From Sandaracinobacteroides hominis (GTDB lineage: Bacteria; Pseudomonadota; Alphaproteobacteria; Sphingomonadales; Sphingomonadaceae): a stretch of DNA of 64,000 nucleotides. The stretch covers positions 1-64,000 of the forward strand of contig NZ_JADCUC010000009.1 of assembly GCF_016464365.1 (NCBI RefSeq). Direction: 5' to 3'. Numbering within the stretch: the first letter of the stretch is position 1; each line of letters opens with the position of its first letter. The position numbers and the translations under genes were made by a program. Below the pieces are notes generated by a model that saw only the letters and a list, made by a program, of their open reading frames with translations, ran no database searches and was not told where the DNA came from. Below are positions 24,497-32,854 of this stretch, in pieces.

Positions 24497-25665
24497 GCCG
24501 TCCTCTGATTGTCTTCGCGCGCGATCATGCTGCGCAGGATACCCTCGCGGATGCCGCGATCCGCGACGCGCAGCTGGGGGGCGGCGCCGAGATCGATCAG
24601 CGCCTCGAGTATGGCGGCGCCCGCGACCACGAGATCGGCGCGATCGGCACCAACACCTGGGATCAGCGCGCGGTCTTCGGGGGATTTGACGGCGAGGTCG
24701 TGGCTGAGGGCGATCAGTTCGGCAGTGGAGGCGAGGGAGCCGTCGACCTGCCGCCGATCATAGTGGGCGAGGCCCATGTTGAGGCTGGCGAGCGTGGTGA
24801 CAGTGCCGGACGCGCCGAGCAGCTGCACTTCGCCGCGAATGCGCCGCGCCAACGGGGCCAGATGATCGCTGACGCGGGCCTTCATCCGGTTGTAGGCGAT
24901 GAGGCGGCTGGCGGGGCTGCCGGCATCCGCCAGCTCGGTTTCGCCCAGCGAGACGACGCCCCAGGGCACGCTGACCCATGCCTCCATGCGCAACCCGCCT
25001 TCGCGGCGGCCGGGCTTGTTGCCGTTCACGCGCTCCAGCAGGACGACTTCGGTGGAGCCGCCGCCGATGTCGAACACCAGTGTGCGGCGGGCCTTGCGGT
25101 CGATGAGCGTCTGGCAGCCGATTACCGCGAGGCGGGCTTCCTCGGCGGGGGTGATGACGTCGAGGGCGAGGCCGGTTTCCTTGTAGACGCGGTGGACGAA
25201 CTCCGGGCCGTTGCTGGCGCGGCGGCAAGCCTCTGTGGCGACGCTGCGGACCTGGGTGACGCCGCGCCGGGCCAGCTTGTCGGCGCAGGTGGCGAGCGCG
25301 GCGACGGCGCGGTCCATCGCGGCGTCGGACAGGCGGCCGGATTGCAGCAGCCCTTCGCCCAGCCGGACGATACGGGAAAAGGCATCGATCACCTGGAACT
25401 CGCCGTCGCCGTCGGCGCCGACACGGCGGGCGATCAGCAGACGGCAGTTGTTTGTGCCGAGATCGAGGGCGGCGATCGGGCCGCGATGGTGGCCGGTGGC
25501 GCGGCGGGGGGCTTCGCGGGAGCGGATGCTTGCGGCTGGGAATGCCTGTGCGGAGACCTGCCGGACAGTGCCGGCGGGCGATTCGCCTTTCCGGGGAGGC
25601 CCGGAGCTTTCGTCAGCCCTCTGGCGGTGGCCAGAGGCGGCGCCTGTGGCGCGGTTGTCACCCAT
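24493..25665 (-). CDS. Ppx/GppA-family exopolyphosphatase / pppGpp phosphohydrolase
   Basis: A 390-residue ASKHA-fold enzyme. The phosphate-binding loops are IAALDLGTNNCRLLIA and LVFDIGGGSTEVVLLE. Others are ATEACRRASNG, VITPAEEARLAVIG, SLGETELA and LLGASGTVTTLA. The first 70 residues are a low-complexity Arg/Ser/Gly extension. The start at 25665 (MGDNRATG) is one choice; the frame is open upstream. Whether it prefers polyphosphate or pppGpp cannot be told from sequence. The pairing with rlmE is common in alphaproteobacteria. Confidence 0.9.
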   Translation of the reverse strand: MGDNRATGAASGHRQRADESSGPPRKGESPAGTVRQVSAQAFPAASIRSREAPRRATGHHRGPIAALDLGTNNCRLLIARRVGADGDGEFQVIDAFSRIVRLGEGLLQSGRLSDAAMDRAVAALATCADKLARRGVTQVRSVATEACRRASNGPEFVHRVYKETGLALDVITPAEEARLAVIGCQTLIDRKARRTLVFDIGGGSTEVVLLERVNGNKPGRREGGLRMEAWVSVPWGVVSLGETELADAGSPASRLIAYNRMKARVSDHLAPLARRIRGEVQLLGASGTVTTLASLNMGLAHYDRRQVDGSLASTAELIALSHDLAVKSPEDRALIPGVGADRADLVVAGAAILEALIDLGAAPQLRVADRGIREGILRSMIAREDNQRTA

Positions 25666-25909
25666 CTTCAACGTCCCGTCTCGCCCGGCGGAGGCTGCCC
25701 CGAGGGGCCGTATCCGCCTGAGGTCACCTTGAAGCAGCAACTGCCTCAGGCACTTGCCGCCAAGCTAGCAGGATGCGGCGGATTCACAAGAGTTGCCCCC
25801 GGAGCGGTTTGGACAGGCCGGTGCGGAAGCGCTGCTGAAGGCTTGTGCGGGAGGAAACGGCTCGCTATAGGCCGCGCTTCTCATGGCCTGGGCCCTCGAT
25901 CGATGAGAC

Positions 25910-25985
25910 GGGGACGTAGCTCAGATGGGAGAGCGCAGCAATCGCACTGCTGAGGTCAGGGGTTCGATCCCCCTCGTCTCCACCA
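25910..25985 (+). tRNA. tRNA-Ala (anticodon CGC)
   Basis: A 76-nt cloverleaf with encoded CCA. The acceptor GGGGACG pairs with CGTCTCC (one G-U). The D arm is GTAGCTCAGATGGGAGAGC, the anticodon stem CAGCA/TGCTG encloses ATCGCAC with anticodon CGC, and the T arm is AGGGGTTCGATCCCCCT. Confidence 0.95.
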
Positions 25986-26009
25986 GGCCAGGCCGAAGGC
26001 GGCGAAGAT

Positions 26010-26114
26010 TAGCGCGAAGCGCTAACTCTCGACTCGCCGAAGGCCCGGCCGGCGTGCGACTGGCGGAGCCAGGCGACACGTCCGACGAGCGGGCTTTGCC
26101 CGCAACCTTCCTTA
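26010..26114 (+). repeat. Intergenic repeat family 1, copy B
   Basis: Bases 26043-26112 match the minus strand of 35794-35863 at 69 of 70 positions (my count). They include the hairpin CTGGCGGAGCCAG, then CGACACGTCCGACGAGC, the hairpin GCGGGCTTTGCCCGC, and AACCTTCCT. The copy sits directly behind tRNA-Ala. The preceding TTAGCGCGAAGCGCTAA palindrome also has a counterpart near copy C. Confidence 0.8.
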
Positions 26115-26185
26115 CTTCTCTAAAACGCCCAGCCGGACTCGGCGGCTTTGCCGACGGCCGGCCTGAACCCGCCCCGCCCGGCAAG

Positions 26186-27079
26186 TCACCCCTGTCGCGG
26201 GCGGAGCAGCGCTTCCTGCGCGAGGCTGGAAACCAGTGTGCCGTCTTCGGCATAGACAAGGCCGCGCGAAAAGCCGCGGCCGTGCTGTGCAGACGGGCTG
26301 TCGCAATCGAACAGCATCCATTCCTCCACCTGCACAGGGCGGTGAAACCACATGGCATGATCGAGGCTGGCCATGAACAGGTTGGGGTTCGGCATGGGCA
26401 GGGTGTGCGGCAGCGCTGCCGTGCCGGCGAGCCAGTAATCCGACATGTAGGCGAGCAGGCAGGCCTGTTCGGCGGGAGTGGCGCCGGCGCCGCTGGGCAG
26501 GCGCATCCAGATCGCCCGGCTGGGGGGTGCGCCATCGATGTGCAGGAAACGCATCGGATCGACGGGTTTTACCTCGATCTGCCAGTCGGTGCGGCTCCAG
26601 CGTTCGCGGACAAGATCCGGGAGGCGGCTGCCCATGGAGACGGCGAGCTCGGGCAGCGACTGCAGTTCGGACGGCGGGGTGATGTGGGGCGGAAACGGGG
26701 CCTGGTGGTCAAAGCCGCGCTCGGGGGCGTGGAAGCCGCATTCCATGTGGAAGATCGGCTCGCCCTCCTGGATGGCGATGACGCGGCGGGTGGAGAAGCG
26801 GCCGCCGTCGCGGGTGCGATCGACCTGATAGATGACGGGGGCGTGGACGCGACCGGCGCGCAGGAAATAGCCGTGCAGGGAGTGCACGTGCCGCGTTGCG
26901 CCGTCGGCACCGATGGTGTGGGTGGCGGCGGTGAGCGCCTGTGCCAGCACCTGCCCGCCGAAGAGCGCGTCGTTGGCGTTGCGCTGGTTCAGCCGGTTGC
27001 GGAACAGATCGCGGTCCAGCCGCTCCAGCGCCAGCAGCGCCGGCGCGCTCTTTCCGTCCCAATCGGCAACTCCGGTCAT
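26186..27079 (-). CDS. tesB: Acyl-CoA thioesterase II
   Basis: A 297-residue double-hotdog thioesterase hydrolysing medium- and long-chain acyl-CoA. The family motifs are LFGGQVLAQALTAA, VHSLHGYFLRAGR, RDGGRFSTRRVIAIQ, the second-domain PNPNLFMASLDHAMWFHRP with the catalytic Asp region, and GRGFSRGLVYAEDG. The ATG at 27079 has AGGAG at a good distance; the ATG at 27085 is an alternative. It is divergent from the Nudix gene across a region with short tandem repeats. Confidence 0.93.
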   Translation of the reverse strand: MTGVADWDGKSAPALLALERLDRDLFRNRLNQRNANDALFGGQVLAQALTAATHTIGADGATRHVHSLHGYFLRAGRVHAPVIYQVDRTRDGGRFSTRRVIAIQEGEPIFHMECGFHAPERGFDHQAPFPPHITPPSELQSLPELAVSMGSRLPDLVRERWSRTDWQIEVKPVDPMRFLHIDGAPPSRAIWMRLPSGAGATPAEQACLLAYMSDYWLAGTAALPHTLPMPNPNLFMASLDHAMWFHRPVQVEEWMLFDCDSPSAQHGRGFSRGLVYAEDGTLVSSLAQEALLRPRQG

Positions 27080-27111
27080 GCACATCTCCTGCGCGGCGCC
27101 GCGCGATACCT

Positions 27112-27176
27112 CCGAATTGGCAGGGGGCCGAATTGGGGCAGGGGGCCGAATTGGTAGGGGCCCGAATTGGTAGGGG
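27112..27176. repeat. Four-unit tandem repeat, CCGAATTGG-(T/C)AGGGG
   Basis: Four units of 15-18 bases (27112, 27128, 27146, 27162), each CCGAATTGG followed by a spacer and GGGG or GGGGG, lie between the divergent tesB and Nudix genes. Unit length varies through the G-run and one GG insertion, so the array may be unstable and could alter promoter spacing. Confidence 0.8.
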
Positions 27177-27207
27177 ACGGGGCCGGCACCCGCCGCTATC
27201 GTCGCCG

Positions 27208-27987
27208 ATGATGAGCATTGCAACCCCTGAGCGCGGCGCGCGAAGCAGCGTCGCCATTCCCGCCTCCACTGTGATTATTGCCCGCGACAGCGCGCAAGGG
27301 CTGCAGATCCTTGCCATAGAGCGGGCGAAGGGGATGGGCTTTGCCGGCGGCGCGGTGGCGTTTCCGGGTGGCAAGGTGGATGCGTCAGACAGCGCCGAGG
27401 GCGACTGTTTCGAGGGGTTTGGCGGGTTGGATGCGGTGGATGCGACGGCGCGGGTGGCAGCCGCGCGCGAGGCGTTCGAGGAATCCGGCATCCTGCTTTC
27501 CGGCGGGGCCGCCGTGAGCGCGGAGCTGCGGGCAGAGCTGCGACCGGCTTCCGACCGGCACGAGATCGGCTTTGGCGAGCTGCTGCAACGGGTGGGGCAC
27601 CGGCTGGACGCTGCCCGGCTGGTGCCGTTTGCGCGCTGGCTGCCGCCGGAGGGGCTGCACAAGCGGTTCGATACGCATTTCTATGTGGCGGCGCTGCCCG
27701 ATGGCGAGGAGATGGCGGCGGACGGGCACGAGGCGGTGCACGCGCGGTGGGCGACGCCGGCCGAATTGCTGGCGGACGCTGATGCCGGGCGGATCAGCCT
27801 GCTGTTTCCGACCCGCTGCAATGTCGCCCGACTGGGGCAGTTCGGGACGGTGGCAAAGCTGCTGGCGGATGAAACGCCGCCGCCGTTCATTCAGCCGACG
27901 ATCTCGCCCGATGGCTGGCTGAGCATACCGGCCGACGTCGGCTATCCCTATGTACGGGAACGGCTGGAGACGGTTCGCAGGCAATAG
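27208..27987 (+). CDS. Nudix hydrolase (CoA-diphosphatase / NUDT19-like)
   Basis: A 259-residue Nudix protein. The N-terminal strand VAIPASTVIIARDSAQG and GFAGGAVAFPGGKVDASDS lead into a Nudix box split by an insertion, AARVAAAREAFEESGILLSG (core REAFEESGI). The C-terminal FPTRCNVARLGQFGTV and the long insertion resemble the NUDT19/NUDT7 group, which cleave CoA derivatives. The neighbouring acyl-CoA thioesterase gives a loose acyl-CoA context. The start may be at 27208 or the adjacent ATG at 27211. Confidence 0.82.
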   Translation: MMSIATPERGARSSVAIPASTVIIARDSAQGLQILAIERAKGMGFAGGAVAFPGGKVDASDSAEGDCFEGFGGLDAVDATARVAAAREAFEESGILLSGGAAVSAELRAELRPASDRHEIGFGELLQRVGHRLDAARLVPFARWLPPEGLHKRFDTHFYVAALPDGEEMAADGHEAVHARWATPAELLADADAGRISLLFPTRCNVARLGQFGTVAKLLADETPPPFIQPTISPDGWLSIPADVGYPYVRERLETVRRQ

Positions 27988-28050
27988 CCGATCAGGCCTG
28001 GCCGACTGCAAGGATGCGCGAGACGTTCATCCGGATCCCGCAACGCGAAA

Positions 28051-28074
28051 GGGCCGCGCCTTTCGGCGCGGCCC
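28051..28074 (-). terminator. Terminator of the PEP-CTERM gene
   Basis: GGGCCGCGCC and GGCGCGGCCC form a perfect 10-bp stem with a TTTC/GAAA loop, 26 bases after the stop of the minus-strand gene. A short TTT follows on that strand. Confidence 0.75.
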
Positions 28075-28099
28075 ACCCTGCGTCATACAGCTTGGAAGA

Positions 28100-28717
28100 T
28101 CAGGCCGAGGTGACGGCGATGCCCTTGCGGCGGCGGGCAGCCGCGCCGACGAGACCGAAGCCGGCGATCAGCATGGCCCAGGTGGTGGGTTCGGGAACGC
28201 CGCCGATTTCGACGCCCTTCACGTTGGTGAAGACGAACCGCAGATCGTCATAGTCGAGATCGCCACCGCCGTTCAGATCCTCGAAACCGACATAGGTGCC
28301 GGCGGGGATGCCGAAATCGCCGCCGGCATAGGCGGCGGAGAAGATGTGGGTGATGCCGTCGCCGTTCAGGCTGCGCTGCGAGTAGAAATACTCGCCGGTG
28401 TTGGTGACGTTGATCTTGAAGACCAGCGTGTCGCCGGCGTTGACCGGGCCGAAGTTCAGGGACGTGCCGGGAGCCGTGGTCTGGTTGTTGAGACCCCAGA
28501 TGCCGGTGTCGACGCCGTTGACCGACATGCCGAGCAGGTTGGTGTAGCCGGCGGTGTGACCGACGAAATAGGCGACAATGTCTCCGGTCGCTGCAGCGGT
28601 GAAGCTGTAGTCGAGGACGTTGGCGGTGCCGGGCGTCGGATATGTGGGCGTGACGGCCTGTGCTGCGCTGGTGACGCCGAGCGCAAGCGTTGCCGCGATA
28701 GCAAGTTTCCTGAACAT
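28100..28717 (-). CDS. PEP-CTERM sorting-domain protein
   Basis: A 205-residue exported protein. It has the signal peptide MFRKLAIAATLALGVTSAAQ, then a beta-rich middle region with Asn/Thr/Gly-rich strands, and a C-terminal sorting signal at residues 174-205: VPEPTTWAMLIAGFGLVGAA, then a basic ARRRK cluster. Such proteins are cleaved by exosortase and are linked to exopolysaccharide production; the exosortase gene is not in this window. A GGAGGG ribosome site precedes the ATG at 28717. The specific role is unknown. Confidence 0.85.
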   Translation of the reverse strand: MFRKLAIAATLALGVTSAAQAVTPTYPTPGTANVLDYSFTAAATGDIVAYFVGHTAGYTNLLGMSVNGVDTGIWGLNNQTTAPGTSLNFGPVNAGDTLVFKINVTNTGEYFYSQRSLNGDGITHIFSAAYAGGDFGIPAGTYVGFEDLNGGGDLDYDDLRFVFTNVKGVEIGGVPEPTTWAMLIAGFGLVGAAARRRKGIAVTSA

Positions 28718-28908
28718 GAAAATCCCTCCACCTTCATACATGGTATCGCATTCCCTGCAAGATGCAGACCAACTTCGTGCGCCAGGAAATCTGCACGTTT
28801 CCCGTCTGTTACATGAACACAAATGTGGCTGTGCTGAAATGCTGTAAAATCAGCCGACGCCTGATCCCATTATTAACCAATAGGTCCGTCCCGGAAACAG
28901 GACGGGTG

Positions 28909-30456
28909 TCAGGGCCTGAGGCCGCGCCCCTTGCGGCCCGGTTTCAGCGCCCTTTGCGCCATTGCGGCGAAGGCGCAGAGCTGCTCGCGGGTTTCTTCCG
29001 GCGGAATGATGGCCTCGACGCCGAAGCGCTCTGCGGTGCGGAAGGGGCTGCGGACGCGTTCGAGGCGGGCCTTGATTTCGGCCAGCTTTTCGGCCGGATT
29101 TTCCGATGCTTCCAGTTCGCCGCGATAGGCGGCCTCGAGGCCACCGGCGATCGGCAGGCTGCCCCAGTCGCCGCTGGGCCAGGCCATGCGCCAGCGGAAG
29201 CGATCTGCGGGCGCATGGGCGCTGCCGGCCATGCCATAGGCCTTGCGCAGGATGACCGTCGCCCAGGGCACGCTCGCCTGATAGATGGCGGTGAGCGCGC
29301 GGCTGCCCCAGCGGATCGTCGCTTCGTCCTCGGCGCGGCGGCCGATGAGGAAGCCGGGGTTGTCGACGAGATGGACGACGGGGAGATGGAAGCTGTCGGC
29401 GAGATCGACCATCCGCTCGACCTTGCGGGCGGTTGCCGCCGTCCACAGGCCGCCGAGCGCCTCGGGATTGGAGGCGACGATGGCGACCGGCCAGCCATCC
29501 AGCCGGGCAAGGCCGGTGACGACGCCGAGGCCCCATTCGCGGCCGATCTCGAACCAGCTGCCCTTGTCCACCACCGCCTCGACGATGGGGCGGATCGGAT
29601 AGAGGCGGCGGGAATCGCGGGGGACGGCGGCGTTGAGCCATGCCTCCCGGCGGGTGACCGGATCGCGGGTTTTTGCGCGGGTGGGCAGTTCCTCGACGCT
29701 GGAGGGAAGGTAGGAGAGGAAGCGGCGGAGGCGGGCGAAGGCCTCGGCTTCGCTGGCGACGCGGTCGTCGACGGCACCGTTCTTCGCGTGGATTTCGGCG
29801 CCACCCAGCTCTTCCTTGGTGCGCTTCTCGCCTGCTGCCGCGACCACCGGCGGGCCGGCGACGAACATTTGCGACAGCCCTTCGACGAGCAGGCTGTAGT
29901 GCGCCATCACCATGCGACCGGCGCCGAGACCGGCGACCGGTCCGAGGCCGAGGGCGACCACCGGCACGCGGGCCATGTTGGCGACCATTTCCTCCCAGCC
30001 GGGGATTTCGGGGATGTAGGTGTGGCCCATGCCTTCGAGGCTTTTCACCGAGCCGCCGCCACCGGTACCCTCGATCATGCGGATGAGCGGCATGCGATAT
30101 TCGGCGGCCAGCCGCTCGGCCTCCAGCAGCTTGCGGTGCAGCGCGGCGTCGGCGGCGCCGCCGCGCACGGTGAAGTCGTCTGCTGTCAGCACCACCGGGC
30201 GGCCATCGACCTCGGCGCGGCCGAAGAGGAAATTGGCCGGCAGCACAGCCTCCAGCTCGCCGTCGGCGGCGTAGGTGGCGAAACCGGAAAGCTCGCCGAT
30301 TTCGTGGAAGCTGCCCGAATCCGCGACGGCTGCGATCCGGGCCCGGGCGTCGAGCCGGCCGGCGTCGGCCTGTCGCTTCAGCTTTTCAGGGCCGCCCATG
30401 CGTTGCGCCAGCGCCTGCCGGCGACGCAGCTCCTCGATTTCAGCTTCCCATCCCAT
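28909..30456 (-). CDS. Acyl-CoA carboxylase, carboxyltransferase subunit
   Basis: A 515-residue crotonase-fold carboxyltransferase of the propionyl/methylcrotonyl-CoA carboxylase beta type. It carries both oxyanion regions: EGTGGGGSVKSLEGMG with VVALGLGPVAGLGAGRMVMA, and PVVHLVDNPGFLIGRRAE in the C-half with KAYGMAGSAHA. The biotin carboxylase/biotin carrier alpha subunit is not adjacent, so the partner is encoded elsewhere and the acyl-CoA specificity is open. The gene stands alone. Confidence 0.88.
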   Translation of the reverse strand: MGWEAEIEELRRRQALAQRMGGPEKLKRQADAGRLDARARIAAVADSGSFHEIGELSGFATYAADGELEAVLPANFLFGRAEVDGRPVVLTADDFTVRGGAADAALHRKLLEAERLAAEYRMPLIRMIEGTGGGGSVKSLEGMGHTYIPEIPGWEEMVANMARVPVVALGLGPVAGLGAGRMVMAHYSLLVEGLSQMFVAGPPVVAAAGEKRTKEELGGAEIHAKNGAVDDRVASEAEAFARLRRFLSYLPSSVEELPTRAKTRDPVTRREAWLNAAVPRDSRRLYPIRPIVEAVVDKGSWFEIGREWGLGVVTGLARLDGWPVAIVASNPEALGGLWTAATARKVERMVDLADSFHLPVVHLVDNPGFLIGRRAEDEATIRWGSRALTAIYQASVPWATVILRKAYGMAGSAHAPADRFRWRMAWPSGDWGSLPIAGGLEAAYRGELEASENPAEKLAEIKARLERVRSPFRTAERFGVEAIIPPEETREQLCAFAAMAQRALKPGRKGRGLRP

Positions 30457-30512
30457 CGGTGCAGAATAGCGGCGGATGGAGGCTTGTTAAGCCTGCCGCA
30501 GTTGGGAGCCGG

Positions 30513-30911
30513 TCAGCAGGAACCCGTACGGCGCCATTCGGTGCGCGAGGCGAAGGGGAGACCCGCCTCCAGACCCTGCGCGTCGATGACGAAGATTCCA
30601 GCCGTATCGCGGCGGATGGCGGTGCGGCCCGAGCGGCCGCTGGCGCAGCGATAGGTGACGACGGCGCCGTCTTCCTCATCGGAGATGGTGGTGAAGACGC
30701 ATTGCGGGGCCGCACGGCTGCCGATCAGCATCGTCTCGACGTTGGGCAGGCACTGGCTTTGCACGTCGCCGCCGTTGCCAAGCGATTTCGATTGCCACTG
30801 ACCGGCCTGGAAGCCCTGCAGTGCGCGCAACGCGGGCACCTGCGCCCACGCCGCACCTGAAGATGCAGCGAGAATTCCAATCAGCGCCATGTTCTTCCGA
30901 CCGATGCTCAT
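30513..30911 (-). CDS. DUF3617-like exported protein
   Basis: A 132-residue protein with a signal peptide (MALIGILAASSGAAWAQ after a short basic leader), then FQAGQWQSKSLGNGGDVQSQ, a QCLPN cysteine motif and an SGRSGRTAIRRDTAG strand. The W-x-x-K start, conserved cysteines and length resemble DUF3617 periplasmic proteins of unknown function. Met at 30890 is an alternative start. Confidence 0.65.
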   Translation of the reverse strand: MSIGRKNMALIGILAASSGAAWAQVPALRALQGFQAGQWQSKSLGNGGDVQSQCLPNVETMLIGSRAAPQCVFTTISDEEDGAVVTYRCASGRSGRTAIRRDTAGIFVIDAQGLEAGLPFASRTEWRRTGSC

Positions 30912-31013
30912 GGCCGATGATATAGACGGTGAGTTGGACAAAAGCGTGGCCGAAATGCCGGGTGCGTCGATACGGCGAGGTACCGCAGGCAGGACAGGTC
31001 CGCTCCCGGCAGG

Positions 31014-31913
31014 TCAGACGTCCATCAGGAACTGGCGGGAGCAGAACTCGCAATCGACCGAGATCACGCCGTCGGCGTTGCGCATTTCGGCGCGGTCTTC
31101 CTCGCTGAACTGGGCGAGCACGCTGCGGATGTGATCGGTGGAGCAGCGGCAGCCGCGGTGCAGGCCGAGCGCCGGAAGGACGCGGACCTCGTCTTCGTTG
31201 AAGAGCCGCCAGAGCAGCGATTCGAGCGGCAGGCCGATGTCGGTCAGCTCGTCTTCGGTGACGCTGCCGCCGAGCGCGGCGACATGGTCCCAGTTGCTGC
31301 TGTCTTCATCGAGGTGGAGGCGGCGGTCGCCTTCCTCGGCGCGGGACATGTGCTGCAGGATGAGGCCGCCCGCCGTCCAGCGGCCGTCGGCATCCTGCGA
31401 GGCGGACAGGCGGACGAGCGTAGGCAGTTGCTCGCTATCCTCGAAATAGCCCTGCGCGGCCTGCTGCAACTGTTCGCCGCTGAGCGCGACGATGCCCTGA
31501 TAGCGTTCGGAGCTGGCGGTCTGATCGAGGGTGATGACCAGTTGTCCGCGTCCGAACAGGGTTTCGAGCGTGGCGGCGGGCGGAAAGCGGCGGTCGAGAT
31601 CCTGCGCCGCGTAGCCGCGCAGGGCGCCCTCGCCATTCTCGGCGCGGAAATCGGCGACCAGCAGCCGGACCGGGCCGCCTTCGCCCTTGGCCTGCAGCGT
31701 GAGCTGGCCTTCCTCGGGGCGGAACAGGGCGCCCAGCAGGGCCGTCAGCGCCAGCGTTTCGCCGAGCAGCCGGGCGATGGGTTCGGGATAGGCGTGGGCG
31801 GCGAGGATTTCGCCGAGCGCCTTGTCGAGCCGGACGACGCGGCCGCGGGCGCCGCGCCCGGGCAGCGTGAAGCCGATCAGCCTGTCGCCGTCTCGATGCA
31901 GGGAATCGGCCAT
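31014..31913 (-). CDS. hslO: Hsp33 redox-regulated chaperone
   Basis: A 299-residue holdase activated by oxidative unfolding. The N-terminal domain contains GEILAAHAYPEPIARLLGE and GEGGPVRLLVADF. The C-terminal zinc switch has all four cysteines, as GCRCSTDH and VDCEFC (CxC...CxxC). The ATG overlaps the argF stop by one base, so it is translationally coupled to arginine genes, a pairing frequent in alphaproteobacteria. Confidence 0.94.
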   Translation of the reverse strand: MADSLHRDGDRLIGFTLPGRGARGRVVRLDKALGEILAAHAYPEPIARLLGETLALTALLGALFRPEEGQLTLQAKGEGGPVRLLVADFRAENGEGALRGYAAQDLDRRFPPAATLETLFGRGQLVITLDQTASSERYQGIVALSGEQLQQAAQGYFEDSEQLPTLVRLSASQDADGRWTAGGLILQHMSRAEEGDRRLHLDEDSSNWDHVAALGGSVTEDELTDIGLPLESLLWRLFNEDEVRVLPALGLHRGCRCSTDHIRSVLAQFSEEDRAEMRNADGVISVDCEFCSRQFLMDV

Positions 31914-32854
31914 CAGCTGAGCTTGCCGAGCGCCCAGAGCAGCAGGGCTTTCTGCGCGTGGACGCGGTTGGCGGCCTCTTCCCAGACCAGCGATTGCGGA
32001 CCGTCGATGACACTGTCGGTGACTTCCTCGCCGCGATGGGCCGGGAGACAGTGGAGGAAGATCGCCGAGGGCTTCGCGAGCGCCATGCGCATCGGGTTGA
32101 TCTGGTAAGGCTCGAAGGCGCGGCGGCGATCGGCGTTGTCGGTGTCGCCCATCGAGACCCAGGTATCGGTGACGACGACATCGGCGTTGCGGACGGCTTC
32201 GTCCGGGTCGGTGCCGAACGCGATGGTGGCGCCGCGTGCCTGGGCGGCGGCGACGAAGGCGGCGTCCGGTTCGAAGCCGGCGGGGGCGGCGATGGTCAGC
32301 GAGAAGCCGAGGAGGCCGGCAGCCTCTATGATGGAATTGCAGACATTGTTGCCGTCGCCTACCCAGGCCCAGCGGGTGCCATCGGTGTTGCGGCCGAGCT
32401 TTTCCTCGACGGTCAGCAGGTCGGCGACGATCTGGCAGGGGTGCGAGAGGTCGGTGAGGCCGTTCAGGACCGGTATGCTGGCAGCCGCGGCCAGCGCCAC
32501 CACGTCGCTGTGGCGGTTGGCGCGGATCATCATCGCATCGACGAAGCCGGAAAGGACGCGGGCGGTGTCTTCGAGGGTTTCGCCACGGCCGAGCTGCATG
32601 TCGCCGGCTGCGAGTGTGATCGCCTCGCCGCCGAGCTGCCGCATTGCCACGTCGAAGCTGAGGCGTGTGCGGGTGGAGGGCTTTTCGAAGATGCAGGCGA
32701 GCAGGTGGCCGGCCAGCGGGGCGTCGCTGTCTGGCGCGCCCTGCGGGAGGCCGCGGCGCGCGGTCTTGCGGGCGCGGGCGTGGTCGAGAACCCGGCGCAG
32801 GCCGCCGGGACCGAGATCGGACAGGTTGAGGACGTGCTTCATGCCGCTGCTCAT
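31913..32854 (-). CDS. argF: Ornithine carbamoyltransferase
   Basis: A 313-residue enzyme joining carbamoyl phosphate and ornithine to citrulline. The signature motifs are intact: FEKPSTRTRLSFD (carbamoyl phosphate site), DLSHPCQIVADLL, and FLHCLPAHRGEEV (ornithine site). It overlaps argD by ATGA upstream and hslO downstream, forming an argD-argF-hslO operon. Confidence 0.96.
   Translation of the reverse strand: MSSGMKHVLNLSDLGPGGLRRVLDHARARKTARRGLPQGAPDSDAPLAGHLLACIFEKPSTRTRLSFDVAMRQLGGEAITLAAGDMQLGRGETLEDTARVLSGFVDAMMIRANRHSDVVALAAAASIPVLNGLTDLSHPCQIVADLLTVEEKLGRNTDGTRWAWVGDGNNVCNSIIEAAGLLGFSLTIAAPAGFEPDAAFVAAAQARGATIAFGTDPDEAVRNADVVVTDTWVSMGDTDNADRRRAFEPYQINPMRMALAKPSAIFLHCLPAHRGEEVTDSVIDGPQSLVWEEAANRVHAQKALLLWALGKLS

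Noticed and set aside
28886-28905. CCGTCC/GGACGG hairpin as terminator of the carboxyltransferase gene
   Set aside because: Only a 6-bp stem with no T-run on the minus strand, so not listed as a terminator.
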